Program-made: the position numbers and the translations under genes | Source of the DNA: Nocardia pseudobrasiliensis NBRC 108224 | GTDB lineage: Bacteria; Actinomycetota; Actinomycetes; Mycobacteriales; Mycobacteriaceae | NCBI RefSeq assembly: GCF_001613105.1 | Contig: NZ_BDBS01000036.1 | Coordinates: 1-64,000 of the forward strand | Direction: 5' to 3' | DNA length: 64,000 nt | The notes under the pieces: generated by a model | Seen by the model: only the letters and a program-made list of their open reading frames with translations | Databases searched by the model: none | What the model was told of the DNA's origin: nothing | Shown here: piece after piece, positions 56,410-64,000 of the stretch | Position numbering within the stretch: the stretch's first letter is position 1 | How the letters are laid out: every line of letters starts with the position of its first letter

Positions 56410-57459
56410 ATGTGCGACACGATGCGAGCGGCGGTCTGCGTCCGGGCGGGCGGCCCGGAGGTCCTGGAGATCCGCGAAATACCCGTCCCCGCGCTTCGCG
56501 AGGGCTGGAGTCTGGTCCGTGTCCGGGCCGCGGGCCTGAACCGATCGGAGCTCAGAACCCGGCAGGGACACTCCCCGAATGTGCGTTTTCCCCGGGTACT
56601 CGGGATCGAATGCGTGGGCACCGTCGCGGCGTCGACGGATCCCGCCCTGCCGGAGGGCACGACCGTCGCCGCCGTGATGGGCGAGATGGGCCGGGAATTC
56701 GACGGCGGCTACGCCGAATACGCGCTGCTGCCGAATTCGCTGCTGATGCCGATCGAGACCACGCTGCCGTGGGAAATCCTGGCCGCGCTGCCCGAAACGT
56801 ATCTGACCGCGCAGGGCGCGCTGGACGCGCTGGGCATCGATCCGAATGGCAAGGGGCGGTTACTGATTCGCGGCGGCTCCTCGTCGGTGGGGATGGCCGC
56901 CGCCTCGATCGCGTCGAGTCGCGGCATCGAGATCGCGGCCACGACGAGGCGACCGGACAAGATGGCGGCCCTGACCGCCGCGGGCGTCGACCACGTCCTG
57001 CTCGACGGTGGCGAATCCCGAGCCCCGAAGCTGCGTGAGATCTGGCCCGAGGGCCCCGATCACGTCCTCGACCTCGTCGGCGCGAGGACCGCGGTGGACT
57101 CGCTGCACCTGGTCCGCCGCGGCGGAACAGTCTGCGTCGCGGGCTCACTCAGCGGCTGGACGATCCGGGAGTTCGAACCGATCGCGATGATCCCGTCGGG
57201 AACCAGACTCACCGCCTTCCACAGCGACACCGTCAAGGGCGCTGCGGGTGCGCCGACCCTGCAGCGGATCATTCGCGAAATCGAATCCGGCCGCTACCGT
57301 CCCCATCTCGATCGCGTCTTCGCCCTCGACGATATCGTCGCCGCCCACCGGCACATGGAAAACGACGCAGCCACCGGAAAACTCGTGGTGCTGCCGTCGA
57401 TGCGGCATGTCGGCGATCGAAAGCAGTTGGCGGACAGCCGAATCGGATCGGCGACATAG
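56410..57459 (+). CDS. Quinone-oxidoreductase-like medium-chain dehydrogenase
   Basis: A 349-residue MDR-family protein without zinc ligands. Visible are PEVLEIREIPVP, RAAGLNRSELRTRQGHS, VLGIECVGTV, and the nucleotide-binding LLIRGGSSSVGMAAASIASSRG followed by TTRRP, favouring NADPH. Likely reduces quinones or enones. It faces an AraC regulator that probably controls it. Confidence 0.88.
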   Translation: MCDTMRAAVCVRAGGPEVLEIREIPVPALREGWSLVRVRAAGLNRSELRTRQGHSPNVRFPRVLGIECVGTVAASTDPALPEGTTVAAVMGEMGREFDGGYAEYALLPNSLLMPIETTLPWEILAALPETYLTAQGALDALGIDPNGKGRLLIRGGSSSVGMAAASIASSRGIEIAATTRRPDKMAALTAAGVDHVLLDGGESRAPKLREIWPEGPDHVLDLVGARTAVDSLHLVRRGGTVCVAGSLSGWTIREFEPIAMIPSGTRLTAFHSDTVKGAAGAPTLQRIIREIESGRYRPHLDRVFALDDIVAAHRHMENDAATGKLVVLPSMRHVGDRKQLADSRIGSAT

Positions 57460-57470
57460 CCGAGGTTCGT

Positions 57471-57746
57471 TCACCCCTTCGGCGCGGCCTGCCGCTCGGG
57501 TCTGGTGAGCGTCAACTCGGCGGGCGAGAACGCGAGTGTGTCGCTGGAGCCGCTCGGTCGCACCCGTAGATAGTCGGGTTCGGACCGATCGGCAACAGCG
57601 ACCACCTTGCCGGAACGCCCTTCCGTCATGCCCACCGCATCGGCGGTGAACCACACGGTGCGTCGACGCCCCGCCTCGACATCGGCGGCGATGCGCCGAA
57701 TCTCGCTGTCGGACAACGGTTTCGGTTGGGTGCGATGAGATGGCAC
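57471..57746 (-). CDS. Small protein of unknown function under an SOS box
   Basis: A 91-residue protein. It starts VPSHRTQPKPLSDSEIRRIA and has RRTVWFTADAVGMTEGRSGKVV and DTLAFSPAELTL, but I recognise no family. GTG 57746 is used because GGAG lies six bases upstream. In-frame ATG 57791 would add 15 residues, but that stretch has many T-ending codons unlike genes here. A perfect LexA-type box lies 96-111 bases upstream, so it is probably DNA-damage inducible. Confidence 0.55.
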   Translation of the reverse strand: MPSHRTQPKPLSDSEIRRIAADVEAGRRRTVWFTADAVGMTEGRSGKVVAVADRSEPDYLRVRPSGSSDTLAFSPAELTLTRPERQAAPKG

Positions 57747-57780
57747 AGTGCACTCCGGACAAGACTGAGAATTCGCGTAC

Positions 57781-57849
57781 TCACGTAGCATGCACGAGGG
57801 AGAGCCTCAGCGCCTCCTCGAACGGCACCGAACCACAAATCTCGAACAT
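57781..57849 (-). CDS. Possible 22-residue leader peptide
   Basis: ATG 57849 lies inside the LexA box and near the predicted transcription start, so a leaderless 22-residue peptide (starting MFEICGSVPFEEALRL) could be made, ending at TGA 57783-57781. Its third-position G+C is high (about 17 of 22), consistent with coding. It overlaps the in-frame ATG 57791 of the next gene's extended form by 11 bases. It may only be an untranslated leader. Confidence 0.3.
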   Translation of the reverse strand: MFEICGSVPFEEALRLSLVHAT

Positions 57850-57857
57850 ACGTTCGA
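57842..57857 (-). promoter_or_regulatory. LexA (SOS) box
   Basis: TCGAACATACGTTCGA (57842-57857) is a perfect match to the actinobacterial SOS box TCGAAC-N4-GTTCGA. On the minus strand a TACTAT -10-like hexamer (57862-57857) touches it, so LexA binding would block the promoter. The only gene starting just downstream is the small one ending at 57471. Confidence 0.8.
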
Positions 57858-57880
57858 TAGTAGAGTACCAGCCGTACGGC

Positions 57881-58987
57881 TCATTGCGAGAGCATGAGCT
57901 TCTCGAAGTAGTCGATGGCCTCCGGCGGCATCTCGACGCCGCGAGCGAACATGGCCTGTTCGTATTGGGCGAGTGCGGTTTCGATGTCGCCGGGGTGCTC
58001 GGCGAGCGCCCTGCCGAGTTCGGCCCCGTCGAGCAGGGCCAGATTGGCGCCCTCACCGGTCGGGGCCGCGAGGTGGGCGGCGTCGCCGAGCAGGGTCACG
58101 CCCGCGACTCGATCCCAGCGATGCCCGTTCGGCAACCTGTACTGCGGGCGCAGCGACGGCGCGGTATCGCTGTCGGTGAGCAGTGCGGTGAGTTCCGGTG
58201 CCCAGCCGTCGAATTCCCGCACGAGCCGCGCGGTGGCGGCGGTCGCGTCGGTGAAGTCGATATCGGCGAACCACTCCAGCGGCCGCTGCAGCAGCAGGTA
58301 AACGTGCAGTGTCGCATCCATTTCCCGATGCGCGAAGATCGCCAGGTCCGATGCCTGCGCGATCATGGATCCCCCGCCGACGACTCGCGCGGCCGCGGGA
58401 TGGTTGACATCGGCATCGAACAGGTAGGTCTCGACCGCCGACGTGCCGGTGTATTCCGGTGTGGCCGTGGACAACAGCGGCCGCACGCGCGACCATGCCC
58501 CGTCCGCACCGATCAACAGATCGGTGACGACGGTGGAGCCGTCGGCGAAGGTCAACTCATGGCGACCCGCGTCGAGCGGGCGAACAGCGTCGAGTTTGCG
58601 CCCCCAGCGAACGGTGCCCGCCGGGAGCGACTCCAACAGAATCCGCCGCAACTCGGCCCGATGCACCTCGGGCCGACCGCCCGTGCCGTCGTCGGCGTGA
58701 TCGAGCACGACCCTGCCGCCCGGCTCGAGCACCCGCAACGCCTGCCGTCCCTCCAGGACGATATCGCGGAACTCCGCCATGAGCCCGGCCGCCTCGAGGG
58801 CCCGCTGTCCGTTGTAGTCGTGGATATCGAGCAATCCGCCCTGCGCACGCGCTGCCGGCGAGGCGTCCGCCTCGTAGACGGTGGCCGCGATGCCATGCAG
58901 ATGCAGAACCCGGGCGAGCGCGAGCCCGCCGAGCCCAGCGCCGACGATCGCCACTGAATGACTTTGCCGCTCTATGTATTCGGTCAC
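57881..58987 (-). CDS. FAD-dependent monooxygenase (TetX-like)
   Basis: A 368-residue class A flavin monooxygenase. FAD motif VAIVGAGLGGLALARVLHLHG near residue 12, the GGLLDIHDYNGQRAL segment, DLLIGADGAWSRVRPLL, and GDAAHLAAPTGEGANLALLDG match the TetX/tetracycline-destructase and related groups. Hydroxylation of an aromatic or antibiotic substrate is inferred. No TetR gene adjoins it. It starts 45 bases after a small helical gene. Confidence 0.9.
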   Translation of the reverse strand: MTEYIERQSHSVAIVGAGLGGLALARVLHLHGIAATVYEADASPAARAQGGLLDIHDYNGQRALEAAGLMAEFRDIVLEGRQALRVLEPGGRVVLDHADDGTGGRPEVHRAELRRILLESLPAGTVRWGRKLDAVRPLDAGRHELTFADGSTVVTDLLIGADGAWSRVRPLLSTATPEYTGTSAVETYLFDADVNHPAAARVVGGGSMIAQASDLAIFAHREMDATLHVYLLLQRPLEWFADIDFTDATAATARLVREFDGWAPELTALLTDSDTAPSLRPQYRLPNGHRWDRVAGVTLLGDAAHLAAPTGEGANLALLDGAELGRALAEHPGDIETALAQYEQAMFARGVEMPPEAIDYFEKLMLSQ

Positions 58988-59032
58988 GCCACAACGGTTC
59001 CCCGCCCGGGTTGCACGCCCCTTGCACCCGAC

Positions 59033-59284
59033 TTACGCCCGCATGCGCGGGCCTGACGCCGTGCCGAGCCGCAAGCGATTGTCCGCCACCGCTTCGACCG
59101 CCCACGCCACCTGTGCGAGTCCGATCCCGCGCAGCGCCTCGGCCGCCGTACGGAATATCTCGTTGTCCAGCTCGACCATCCGATCCCCGCGTTCCGCCGC
59201 CCGCATCATCGCCTCACGCTCGGCGACAAGGGGATACAGCGGAAGAAGCGCGACCAGGATCTCCGCATCCGTCACAACACTCAT
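59033..59284 (-). CDS. Small helical protein of unknown function
   Basis: An 83-residue predicted all-helical protein (VTDAEILVALLPLYPLVAER, then GDRMVELDNEIFRTAAEALRG). ATG 59284 is chosen since codon use is normal from there. No family is recognised. It is on the strand of the monooxygenase, possibly co-transcribed. The 257 bp upstream (59285-59541) hold a terminator hairpin and no convincing gene. Confidence 0.45.
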   Translation of the reverse strand: MSVVTDAEILVALLPLYPLVAEREAMMRAAERGDRMVELDNEIFRTAAEALRGIGLAQVAWAVEAVADNRLRLGTASGPRMRA

Positions 59285-59489
59285 CTGGACGATTCTTCCG
59301 CCGCACAGGTGACGGAACGGTGAGCCAACTCTGAGGAATCGGTATGGATCACGTATTTCGTCGAAATCTCCGCCGTGAAGGAAAAGTGATGATTTCAGCA
59401 CGGCTTCGACCGACGACAACTCCGAATACAACAAGGCCCTCGATCGGCTCGAAAACGTATGCCGCTGAGTATTTCCGGATCCATGGCAA

Positions 59490-59519
59490 CGGCCCGACTC
59501 CTGCTTCGGAGTCGGGCCG
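59490..59519. terminator. Strong 12-bp-stem hairpin downstream of the VOC gene
   Basis: CGGCCCGACTCC (59490-59501) pairs perfectly with GGAGTCGGGCCG (59508-59519) around the loop TGCTTC. It starts 22 bases after the VOC stop on the minus strand. There is no T-tract, but the stem is very stable. Confidence 0.7.
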
Positions 59520-59541
59520 TATCACGCGTCGAAGCAGCCAT

Positions 59542-59907
59542 TCAGTCGAGACAGAATTCGTTACCCTCGATGTCCTGCATGTTCAGGCATGACTCGTTCT
59601 CCTCGTCGGCGAGCAGCAACTGCCCGCGGACCGCACCGAGCGGAATCAGCCGGGCGCATTCGGCCTCGAGCGCGGCCAGCCGCTCCGCACCCACGAGCCC
59701 GGTCCCGACGCGCACATCCAGATGCACCCGATTCTTCACGACCTTTCCTTCGGGAACTCGCTGGAAGTACAACCGCGGACCCACTCCCGTGGGATCGACG
59801 CACGCCGTGCCCCGATGCTCGTACCCCAACACCTCGGACCAGAATCGAGCAACGCGCTCGGGCTCCGCGCAATCGAATGTGATCTGAACCTGTTTGACCG
59901 AAGACAT
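59542..59907 (-). CDS. VOC (glyoxalase/bleomycin-resistance) family protein
   Basis: A 121-residue vicinal-oxygen-chelate fold protein: KQVQITFDCAEPERVARFWSEVLG, NRVHLDVRVG and the C-terminal DIEGNEFCLD with the metal-binding Glu. Metal ligands are only partly visible, so it may bind rather than convert a ligand. Common as a single domain in actinobacteria with no assigned substrate. It is divergent from dapC. Confidence 0.88.
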   Translation of the reverse strand: MSSVKQVQITFDCAEPERVARFWSEVLGYEHRGTACVDPTGVGPRLYFQRVPEGKVVKNRVHLDVRVGTGLVGAERLAALEAECARLIPLGAVRGQLLLADEENESCLNMQDIEGNEFCLD

Positions 59908-60008
59908 CGCTCCACCCTAGAGCCGAAACCCCCGGGGCGTCTTCACCTTTTCCGGGTAACCGGACCGAGGTCCACTTTATTTCGCGCCCAAGGACCTAGC
60001 CTGTCTGT

Positions 60009-61172
60009 GTGGCCTCATCACATACCGTGCGGCGCCTACGCCCGTTTGCCTCGACGATCTTCGCGGAGATGACCGAGTTGGCGCTGCGCCACGACGCGGT
60101 GAATCTCGGTCAGGGCTTTCCGGATTCGGACGGCCCCGCCGCCATGCTCGAGGTCGCGCGGGACGCGATCACGCACAACTTCAATCAATACCCGCCCGCC
60201 CGCGGCCTACCGGCGCTGCGGCAGGCGATCGCCCGCGACCGCGCGCGCATCGGTCTGGACTACGATCCCGACACCGAAATGCTGGTGACGGTCGGCGCGA
60301 GCGAAGCATTGAGCGCGGCTATTCTGGGCCTGGTCGAGCCCGATCAGGAAGTCGTGCTGATCGAACCGTATTTCGATGTGTACGCGGCGGCGATCGCCAT
60401 GGCCGGCGCTCGGCGCCGCACCGCGCGCCTGGTATCCGACGGCGACGGCTTCACACTCGATATCGACAGCCTGCGCGGCGCGATAACCCCCGCGACCCGA
60501 ATGATCGTGGTGAACACCCCGCACAATCCGACCGGCGCGGTATTGAACCGCGCCACCCTGCTCGCCATCGCCGAGATCGCCTGCGATAAAGACCTTCTCG
60601 TCCTATCCGACGAGGTGTACGAGCACCTCGCCTTCGACGGCGTCGACCACATCTCCCTCGCGACGCTGCCCGGTATGCGGGAGCGAACGATCGTGGTGTC
60701 CAGTGCGGGCAAGCGATTCAGCGTCACCGGCTGGAAGATCGGTTGGGCCTGCGCGCCGCGACCGCTGATCGACGCCGTCCTGGCCGCCAAACAATTTCTC
60801 ACCTTCGCCGGTGGCGGCCCGTTCCAGCAGGCGGTCGCCTACGCCCTCGACGACGAGCGGGATTGGGTGACCCACTGGCGTGACGAGTTGGCGATCAAAC
60901 GCGACTTGCTGTCGAAAGCGTTGGAAGAGGCCGGATTCGGTGTCCGCCACGGCGCGGGAACCTTCTACCTGTGCGCCGATGTAGCGCCGCTCGGCGAGCC
61001 GGACGCACTGAGCTTCTGCCGCACCATGCCCCGTCGAATCGGCGTCGCCGCGGTCCCCGTCCATGTATTCGCCGACGATCCCGCCCCCTGGAAAACATTG
61101 GTGCGCTTCACCTTCTGCAAACGCGACGCCACCCTGGCCGAAGCCGCACGCCGCCTGAAGCAACCGAGCTGA
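60009..61172 (+). CDS. dapC: Putative N-succinyldiaminopimelate aminotransferase DapC (class I PLP)
   Basis: A 387-residue PLP aminotransferase closely resembling M. tuberculosis DapC (Rv0858c) as I recall it: RLRPFASTIFAEMTELALR, NLGQGFPD, NQYPPARGLPALRQAIA, NTPHNPTGAVL, the PLP lysine in SSAGKRFSVTGWKIGWACAP, and ending LVRFTFCKRDATL. It would transaminate N-succinyl-LL-2-amino-6-ketopimelate in lysine/meso-DAP synthesis for peptidoglycan. Start GTG 60009. Related aspartate/kynurenine aminotransferases are an alternative identity. Confidence 0.85.
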   Translation: MASSHTVRRLRPFASTIFAEMTELALRHDAVNLGQGFPDSDGPAAMLEVARDAITHNFNQYPPARGLPALRQAIARDRARIGLDYDPDTEMLVTVGASEALSAAILGLVEPDQEVVLIEPYFDVYAAAIAMAGARRRTARLVSDGDGFTLDIDSLRGAITPATRMIVVNTPHNPTGAVLNRATLLAIAEIACDKDLLVLSDEVYEHLAFDGVDHISLATLPGMRERTIVVSSAGKRFSVTGWKIGWACAPRPLIDAVLAAKQFLTFAGGGPFQQAVAYALDDERDWVTHWRDELAIKRDLLSKALEEAGFGVRHGAGTFYLCADVAPLGEPDALSFCRTMPRRIGVAAVPVHVFADDPAPWKTLVRFTFCKRDATLAEAARRLKQPS

Positions 61173-61267
61173 TCACAGTACCAGCGGCCGCTCGATGTAC
61201 CAGACCACGAAAATCACTGCGCACCCGAACTTTTCACGGTCGCGACCGAGGGTATATTTTCGGATCC

Positions 61268-62749
61268 ATGCGCGCGCTCGTCCCGCTGTGTGCCGCGATG
61301 CTGCTGCTCTCCGGCTGCGCGGCCGAGACGCAGCAGAACCGCGACGCCTTCTACCACCAGCAGATCAGGTGGAGTCCCTGCTCGGATAGCAACAACCCTG
61401 ACTGGTTCCAGGACACTCCCCCGGCGGGCAGTACCTGCGCACGCATCCTCGCCCCGCTCGACTATCGAAATACCGGCGCATCGGCGAAGAAGGTCTCCAT
61501 CCCCATCGCGCGCCTCCCGGCGAAGGCGGCCAAACACGGCACCCTCGTGCTGATCAGCGGCGGCCCGGGCGATCCGGGGCTGTCCATGCTCGATATGCCC
61601 TTCCCCGAACCGATCCGCCAGCACTACGACATCGTCTCCTACGACCCGCGCGGCGTCGGCCAGTCGACCCCCGCGATCAGATGCGTTTCCAACGGCGACG
61701 AACTCACCGAGGAACCGGTCACGGCCGCCGCCATGGAAGCCGCGAGCCGTGTCTTCGTCGACGCGTGCGTGCGCGCCACCGGCTCGGAGATATTGCGGCA
61801 CATAGGGTCCGACGAGGCCACCGACGATCTCGACATCATTCGCGGGGTGCTCGGTGAGCAGCGGCTGAATCTGCTCGCCATGTCATACGGAACCCAGATC
61901 GCCGCGATGTACATCGACCGCTATCCACGCCGCTACCGGGCCGCCGCACTCGACGGCGTCGTCGACGTCACCGAGAACAGTGTCGAAATGCGGGCCGGCC
62001 AATACCGCGGCCACCAGGACACATTCGATCGAGTAGCCGCCTACTGCGCGACCTCCTATCGCGAGGGTGGACGTTTTCCCTGCCCACTCGGCAATGATCC
62101 GGCCCAGGCGCAGAACGTCTTTCACAATATCCTGCGCACCGTCGAGAAGGGTCCGGCGCCGACGGACGCGTGGGATCCGGTCGGGCCGGACACCATATTG
62201 GCAGCGCTGGCCGCCAGTTTCCCGTGGCCGCAGAACTGGACCGCCTTCCTGAACGCGCTCACCGCCGTCCGATACGGCGACGGCACCGCCATGTACCGAC
62301 TGGCGTACCGGGACTCCGGCGCTCCCCGAAGCGGCGCGCTGGAGGCGATCACCTGCGCCGATATCGCCGATCCGACCACCGACCGAGCAACAGCGCAAGC
62401 CGACGCCGCCAAGATCTACGACGCGGCGACCTACGACGACTACCAGCCTCGCCCGGCCGAATTCCCGCTCGACACTTGCGCTTTCTGGCCGACCGCGGGC
62501 ACCGCCCGTACCTACCGGCCACACCGCGCGAAGGATTCGGCGCCCGTACTGTTCATCGGCACCCGGCACGACCCGGCCACCCCCGTACAGAACGCCGAAC
62601 GCATGGCCCAGTACCTCGAAAGCCCGCTGCTGATCCGCGAGGGCGACGGTCACACCTTCGTCTTCAACGAAATCAACCGCTGCGGAGACGATTTCGTCGT
62701 CCACTACCTCGAGCATCCCGAGGTCGCCGGAACCAAGGTCTGCGAATAG
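61268..62749 (+). CDS. Lipoprotein alpha/beta hydrolase (TAP-like peptidase)
   Basis: A 493-residue lipoprotein with signal peptide and lipobox LLSGC (Cys17). The alpha/beta hydrolase domain has the LISGGPGDPGLS oxyanion region, the nucleophile elbow LLAMSYGTQIAAMY, the acid in FIGTRHDPATP and the His in EGDGHTFVFN. It belongs to the tripeptidyl-aminopeptidase-like group that includes mycobacterial CaeA/Hip1, surface serine hydrolases. ATG 61268 gives a proper signal peptide. A peptidase or esterase acting outside the membrane is expected. Confidence 0.88.
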   Translation: MRALVPLCAAMLLLSGCAAETQQNRDAFYHQQIRWSPCSDSNNPDWFQDTPPAGSTCARILAPLDYRNTGASAKKVSIPIARLPAKAAKHGTLVLISGGPGDPGLSMLDMPFPEPIRQHYDIVSYDPRGVGQSTPAIRCVSNGDELTEEPVTAAAMEAASRVFVDACVRATGSEILRHIGSDEATDDLDIIRGVLGEQRLNLLAMSYGTQIAAMYIDRYPRRYRAAALDGVVDVTENSVEMRAGQYRGHQDTFDRVAAYCATSYREGGRFPCPLGNDPAQAQNVFHNILRTVEKGPAPTDAWDPVGPDTILAALAASFPWPQNWTAFLNALTAVRYGDGTAMYRLAYRDSGAPRSGALEAITCADIADPTTDRATAQADAAKIYDAATYDDYQPRPAEFPLDTCAFWPTAGTARTYRPHRAKDSAPVLFIGTRHDPATPVQNAERMAQYLESPLLIREGDGHTFVFNEINRCGDDFVVHYLEHPEVAGTKVCE

Positions 62750-62753
62750 CCGG

Positions 62754-63236
62754 TCATCGCCGCCGTAGCAGCCCGACCAATCCCGCCCCCAGCAGCATGA
62801 ATCCGGAAATCAGCGCGAAACCGTAAGTGACCCAGGCGTGCACGGCCACCTTCATCGCACTGGACAGGAACGGCAGATCTCCGATCAACCGGAACGTGTC
62901 ATCGGGAAACAGCAGATGCAGCACTCCCGGAAAGATCCCCCACACCAGACTCGCGACGATCGTGCCCGCCGGTGTGAAGGTCGCCAACGCCGCCACCAGC
63001 AGCAACAGCAGTGACCCGCCGATGATCTCGAGCGAGGCGGTCGCGCGATCGGTGACGGCGCCGACGATCACCCAGTAGCGGATGTCGGCGCCGCCTTTGG
63101 CCGCCAGCGCGATCCCGATCGGAGTCACCACCAGACTGAACAGCACCCCCGCCCAGGTGCCTGCGGTCACCCCGCGGCTCTGGAACTCCGCCCCGGGGGG
63201 AGACCACCCCGCAGGTGATTCGAACTTGTTCGGCAT
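62754..63236 (-). CDS. Membrane protein of unknown function (four spans)
   Basis: A 160-residue protein with four hydrophobic segments, the first at TWAGVLFSLVVTPIGIALAA and the last at TYGFALISGFMLLGAGLVGL, and a polar head containing RGVTAGTWAG. Such small conserved membrane proteins are common in Nocardia and mycobacteria. No motif allows a function. It converges with the lipoprotein hydrolase gene, their stops 4 bases apart. Confidence 0.7.
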   Translation of the reverse strand: MPNKFESPAGWSPPGAEFQSRGVTAGTWAGVLFSLVVTPIGIALAAKGGADIRYWVIVGAVTDRATASLEIIGGSLLLLLVAALATFTPAGTIVASLVWGIFPGVLHLLFPDDTFRLIGDLPFLSSAMKVAVHAWVTYGFALISGFMLLGAGLVGLLRRR

Positions 63237-63359
63237 CGCCCCGCTCCTCCTCGTTCTGCCGCGTCCATTGTCATGCCACGGTCGGAGAATTGTCCGCCCA
63301 CAGGCGGAAATCGTTCGCGTGGCGCGCCTGTCGCGTTATCCGCTGGTTAGCATCGCGGT

Positions 63360-64000
63360 ATGGCGAGTACCGGAACGGCCCTGGAACCACCGCGGATCGA
63401 GGGGGTGCGCAGATCCACCGTCACCGCGCGCGGCGTGCGCTTCCATGTCACCGAGGCGGGCCCCGCCGACGGTCGCCCCGTCGTCGCCCTGCACGGCTGG
63501 CCCCAACATCACTACACCTACCGCCACCTGCTCGCCGACCCACCCGAGGGCCTGCGCGTCATCGCACCCGACCTGCCCGGCTACGGCTGGTCCGGCCCGC
63601 CCCCGCACCGCTGGCTCAAGGACGAGATCGCCAGCGACGTTCTAGCCCTGCTCGATTCGCTGGAGCTGCCACGCGCGCTGCTGATCGGCCACGACTGGGG
63701 AGGCTACGTCGGCTTCCTGATGGCCCTGCGCGAGCCGGAGCGCTTCTCCGGCTTCATACCCCTGAATATCGCCCACCCCTGGCAGAGCCCACGCACCTTC
63801 GCACCGCACGCCTGGCGCTTCCTGCTGTACCAACCGCTGGTCGCCGGACTCGGAATGCCGCTGCAACAACGCACCCCATTCCTCACTCAGGTATTCCAAC
63901 GCGGCGTAACCAACCACGCGGAATTCTCCCCCGAGGTGATCCGCGCCTACACCGAACGCTTCCGCGACCCGATAACCGCCCGCGCCGCCACCGATACCTA
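63360..64000 (+). CDS. Alpha/beta hydrolase, epoxide-hydrolase/dehalogenase-like (truncated at window end)
   Basis: The frame from ATG 63360 runs off the right edge after 213 codons. The fold signature is VALHGWPQHHYTYRHLL (oxyanion HGWP), APDLPGYGWSGPP, and the nucleophile elbow LIGHDWGGYVGFLMALR, with Asp as in epoxide hydrolases and haloalkane dehalogenases rather than Ser. Cap-domain residues follow. The catalytic His and acid lie beyond the window. Substrate unknown. Confidence 0.85.
   Translation, partial: MASTGTALEPPRIEGVRRSTVTARGVRFHVTEAGPADGRPVVALHGWPQHHYTYRHLLADPPEGLRVIAPDLPGYGWSGPPPHRWLKDEIASDVLALLDSLELPRALLIGHDWGGYVGFLMALREPERFSGFIPLNIAHPWQSPRTFAPHAWRFLLYQPLVAGLGMPLQQRTPFLTQVFQRGVTNHAEFSPEVIRAYTERFRDPITARAATDT

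Noticed and set aside
57781..58056. Minus-strand frame of 91 codons across the SOS box
   Set aside because: Most of it is an out-of-frame read of the monooxygenase gene; only the last 22 codons (57849-57781) could be separately translated.
59285..59541. Possible small gene ending at 59468
   Set aside because: A frame with a coding-like tail (EYNKALDRLENVC) ends there but has a stop just upstream and no start, so it is at most a tiny remnant.
1..64000. tRNA, rRNA, CRISPR arrays, riboswitches, insertion sequences, prophage
   Set aside because: No cloverleaf, regular spaced repeats, transposase-like frames, terminal inverted repeats or phage structural genes were seen; no cobalamin riboswitch was recognised near the B12-binding gene. 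A covariance-model scan would settle the RNA question.

Overview
The window is very GC-rich with strong G/C bias at third codon positions and carries a gene set typical of a mycolic-acid actinobacterium, most likely Nocardia or a close relative. The main reason is the block at 7.9-15.7 kb. Its order (DegV protein, octT, gpgP, rsfS, nadD, a MmcQ-like gene, a VWA protein, a MoxR ATPase, proA) follows the Mycobacterium tuberculosis Rv2417c-Rv2427c neighbourhood, including the methylglucose lipopolysaccharide genes octT and gpgP. F420-type enzymes, a mycothiol-dependent isomerase-like protein, a GH172 protein and an actinobacterial LexA box agree with this. I see no rRNA, tRNA, CRISPR array or insertion sequence.

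Layout. 0-4.5 kb: a truncated low-complexity gene, a nucleotide-sugar dehydratase with a changed active site, an HxlR regulator with tandem palindromic operators, and an alaA/D-Ala-D-Ala-ligase-like pair. 4.5-7.8 kb: a signalling module with a B12 photoreceptor-like protein, a PAS-GAF-PP2C phosphatase, a broken anti-sigma kinase gene and a STAS antagonist. 7.9-17.9 kb: the conserved core block, then a nuclease-fold protein and a ribokinase. 17.9-20.1 kb: a Nudix hydrolase coupled to an HTH/PLD-like regulator, divergent from two tiny coupled genes. 20-29 kb: TetR with two operators facing an Old Yellow Enzyme/F420-domain fusion, IclR, a GT39-type membrane glycosyltransferase, small enzymes and a large LuxR-type ATPase regulator. 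29-40 kb: two sugar-catabolic clusters (xylulokinase, polyol dehydrogenase, GH172; FGGY kinase, beta-propeller glycosidase) separated by a GlxA-type regulator/MFS pair and a thioredoxin. 40-43.8 kb: an ECF42-like sigma/DGPF/DHFR-like operon and a phytase-like lipoprotein. 44-47.5 kb: a GH114 protein, a decayed scar of three truncated genes, and an MFS exporter. 48-57.5 kb: an endonuclease/phosphatase-fold protein, a CPBP protease, and a SARP regulator flanked by two promoters with matching 11-bp-phased repeats that drive a DUF4097 protein and a ferredoxin/P450 pair. 57.5-64 kb: a small gene behind a perfect LexA (SOS) box, a TetX-like monooxygenase, dapC, a TAP-like lipoprotein hydrolase and a truncated alpha/beta hydrolase.

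The parts most worth follow-up are the B12-coupled partner-switching module with its internally deleted kinase gene, the SARP regulon with phased repeats at both target promoters, the SOS-box-controlled small gene with a possible leaderless peptide, the HTH/PLD-like regulator plus Nudix cassette beside a two-gene micro-operon, and the putative D-arabinan/pentose utilisation locus. All functional statements rest on reading motifs and gene order; no database search was run.
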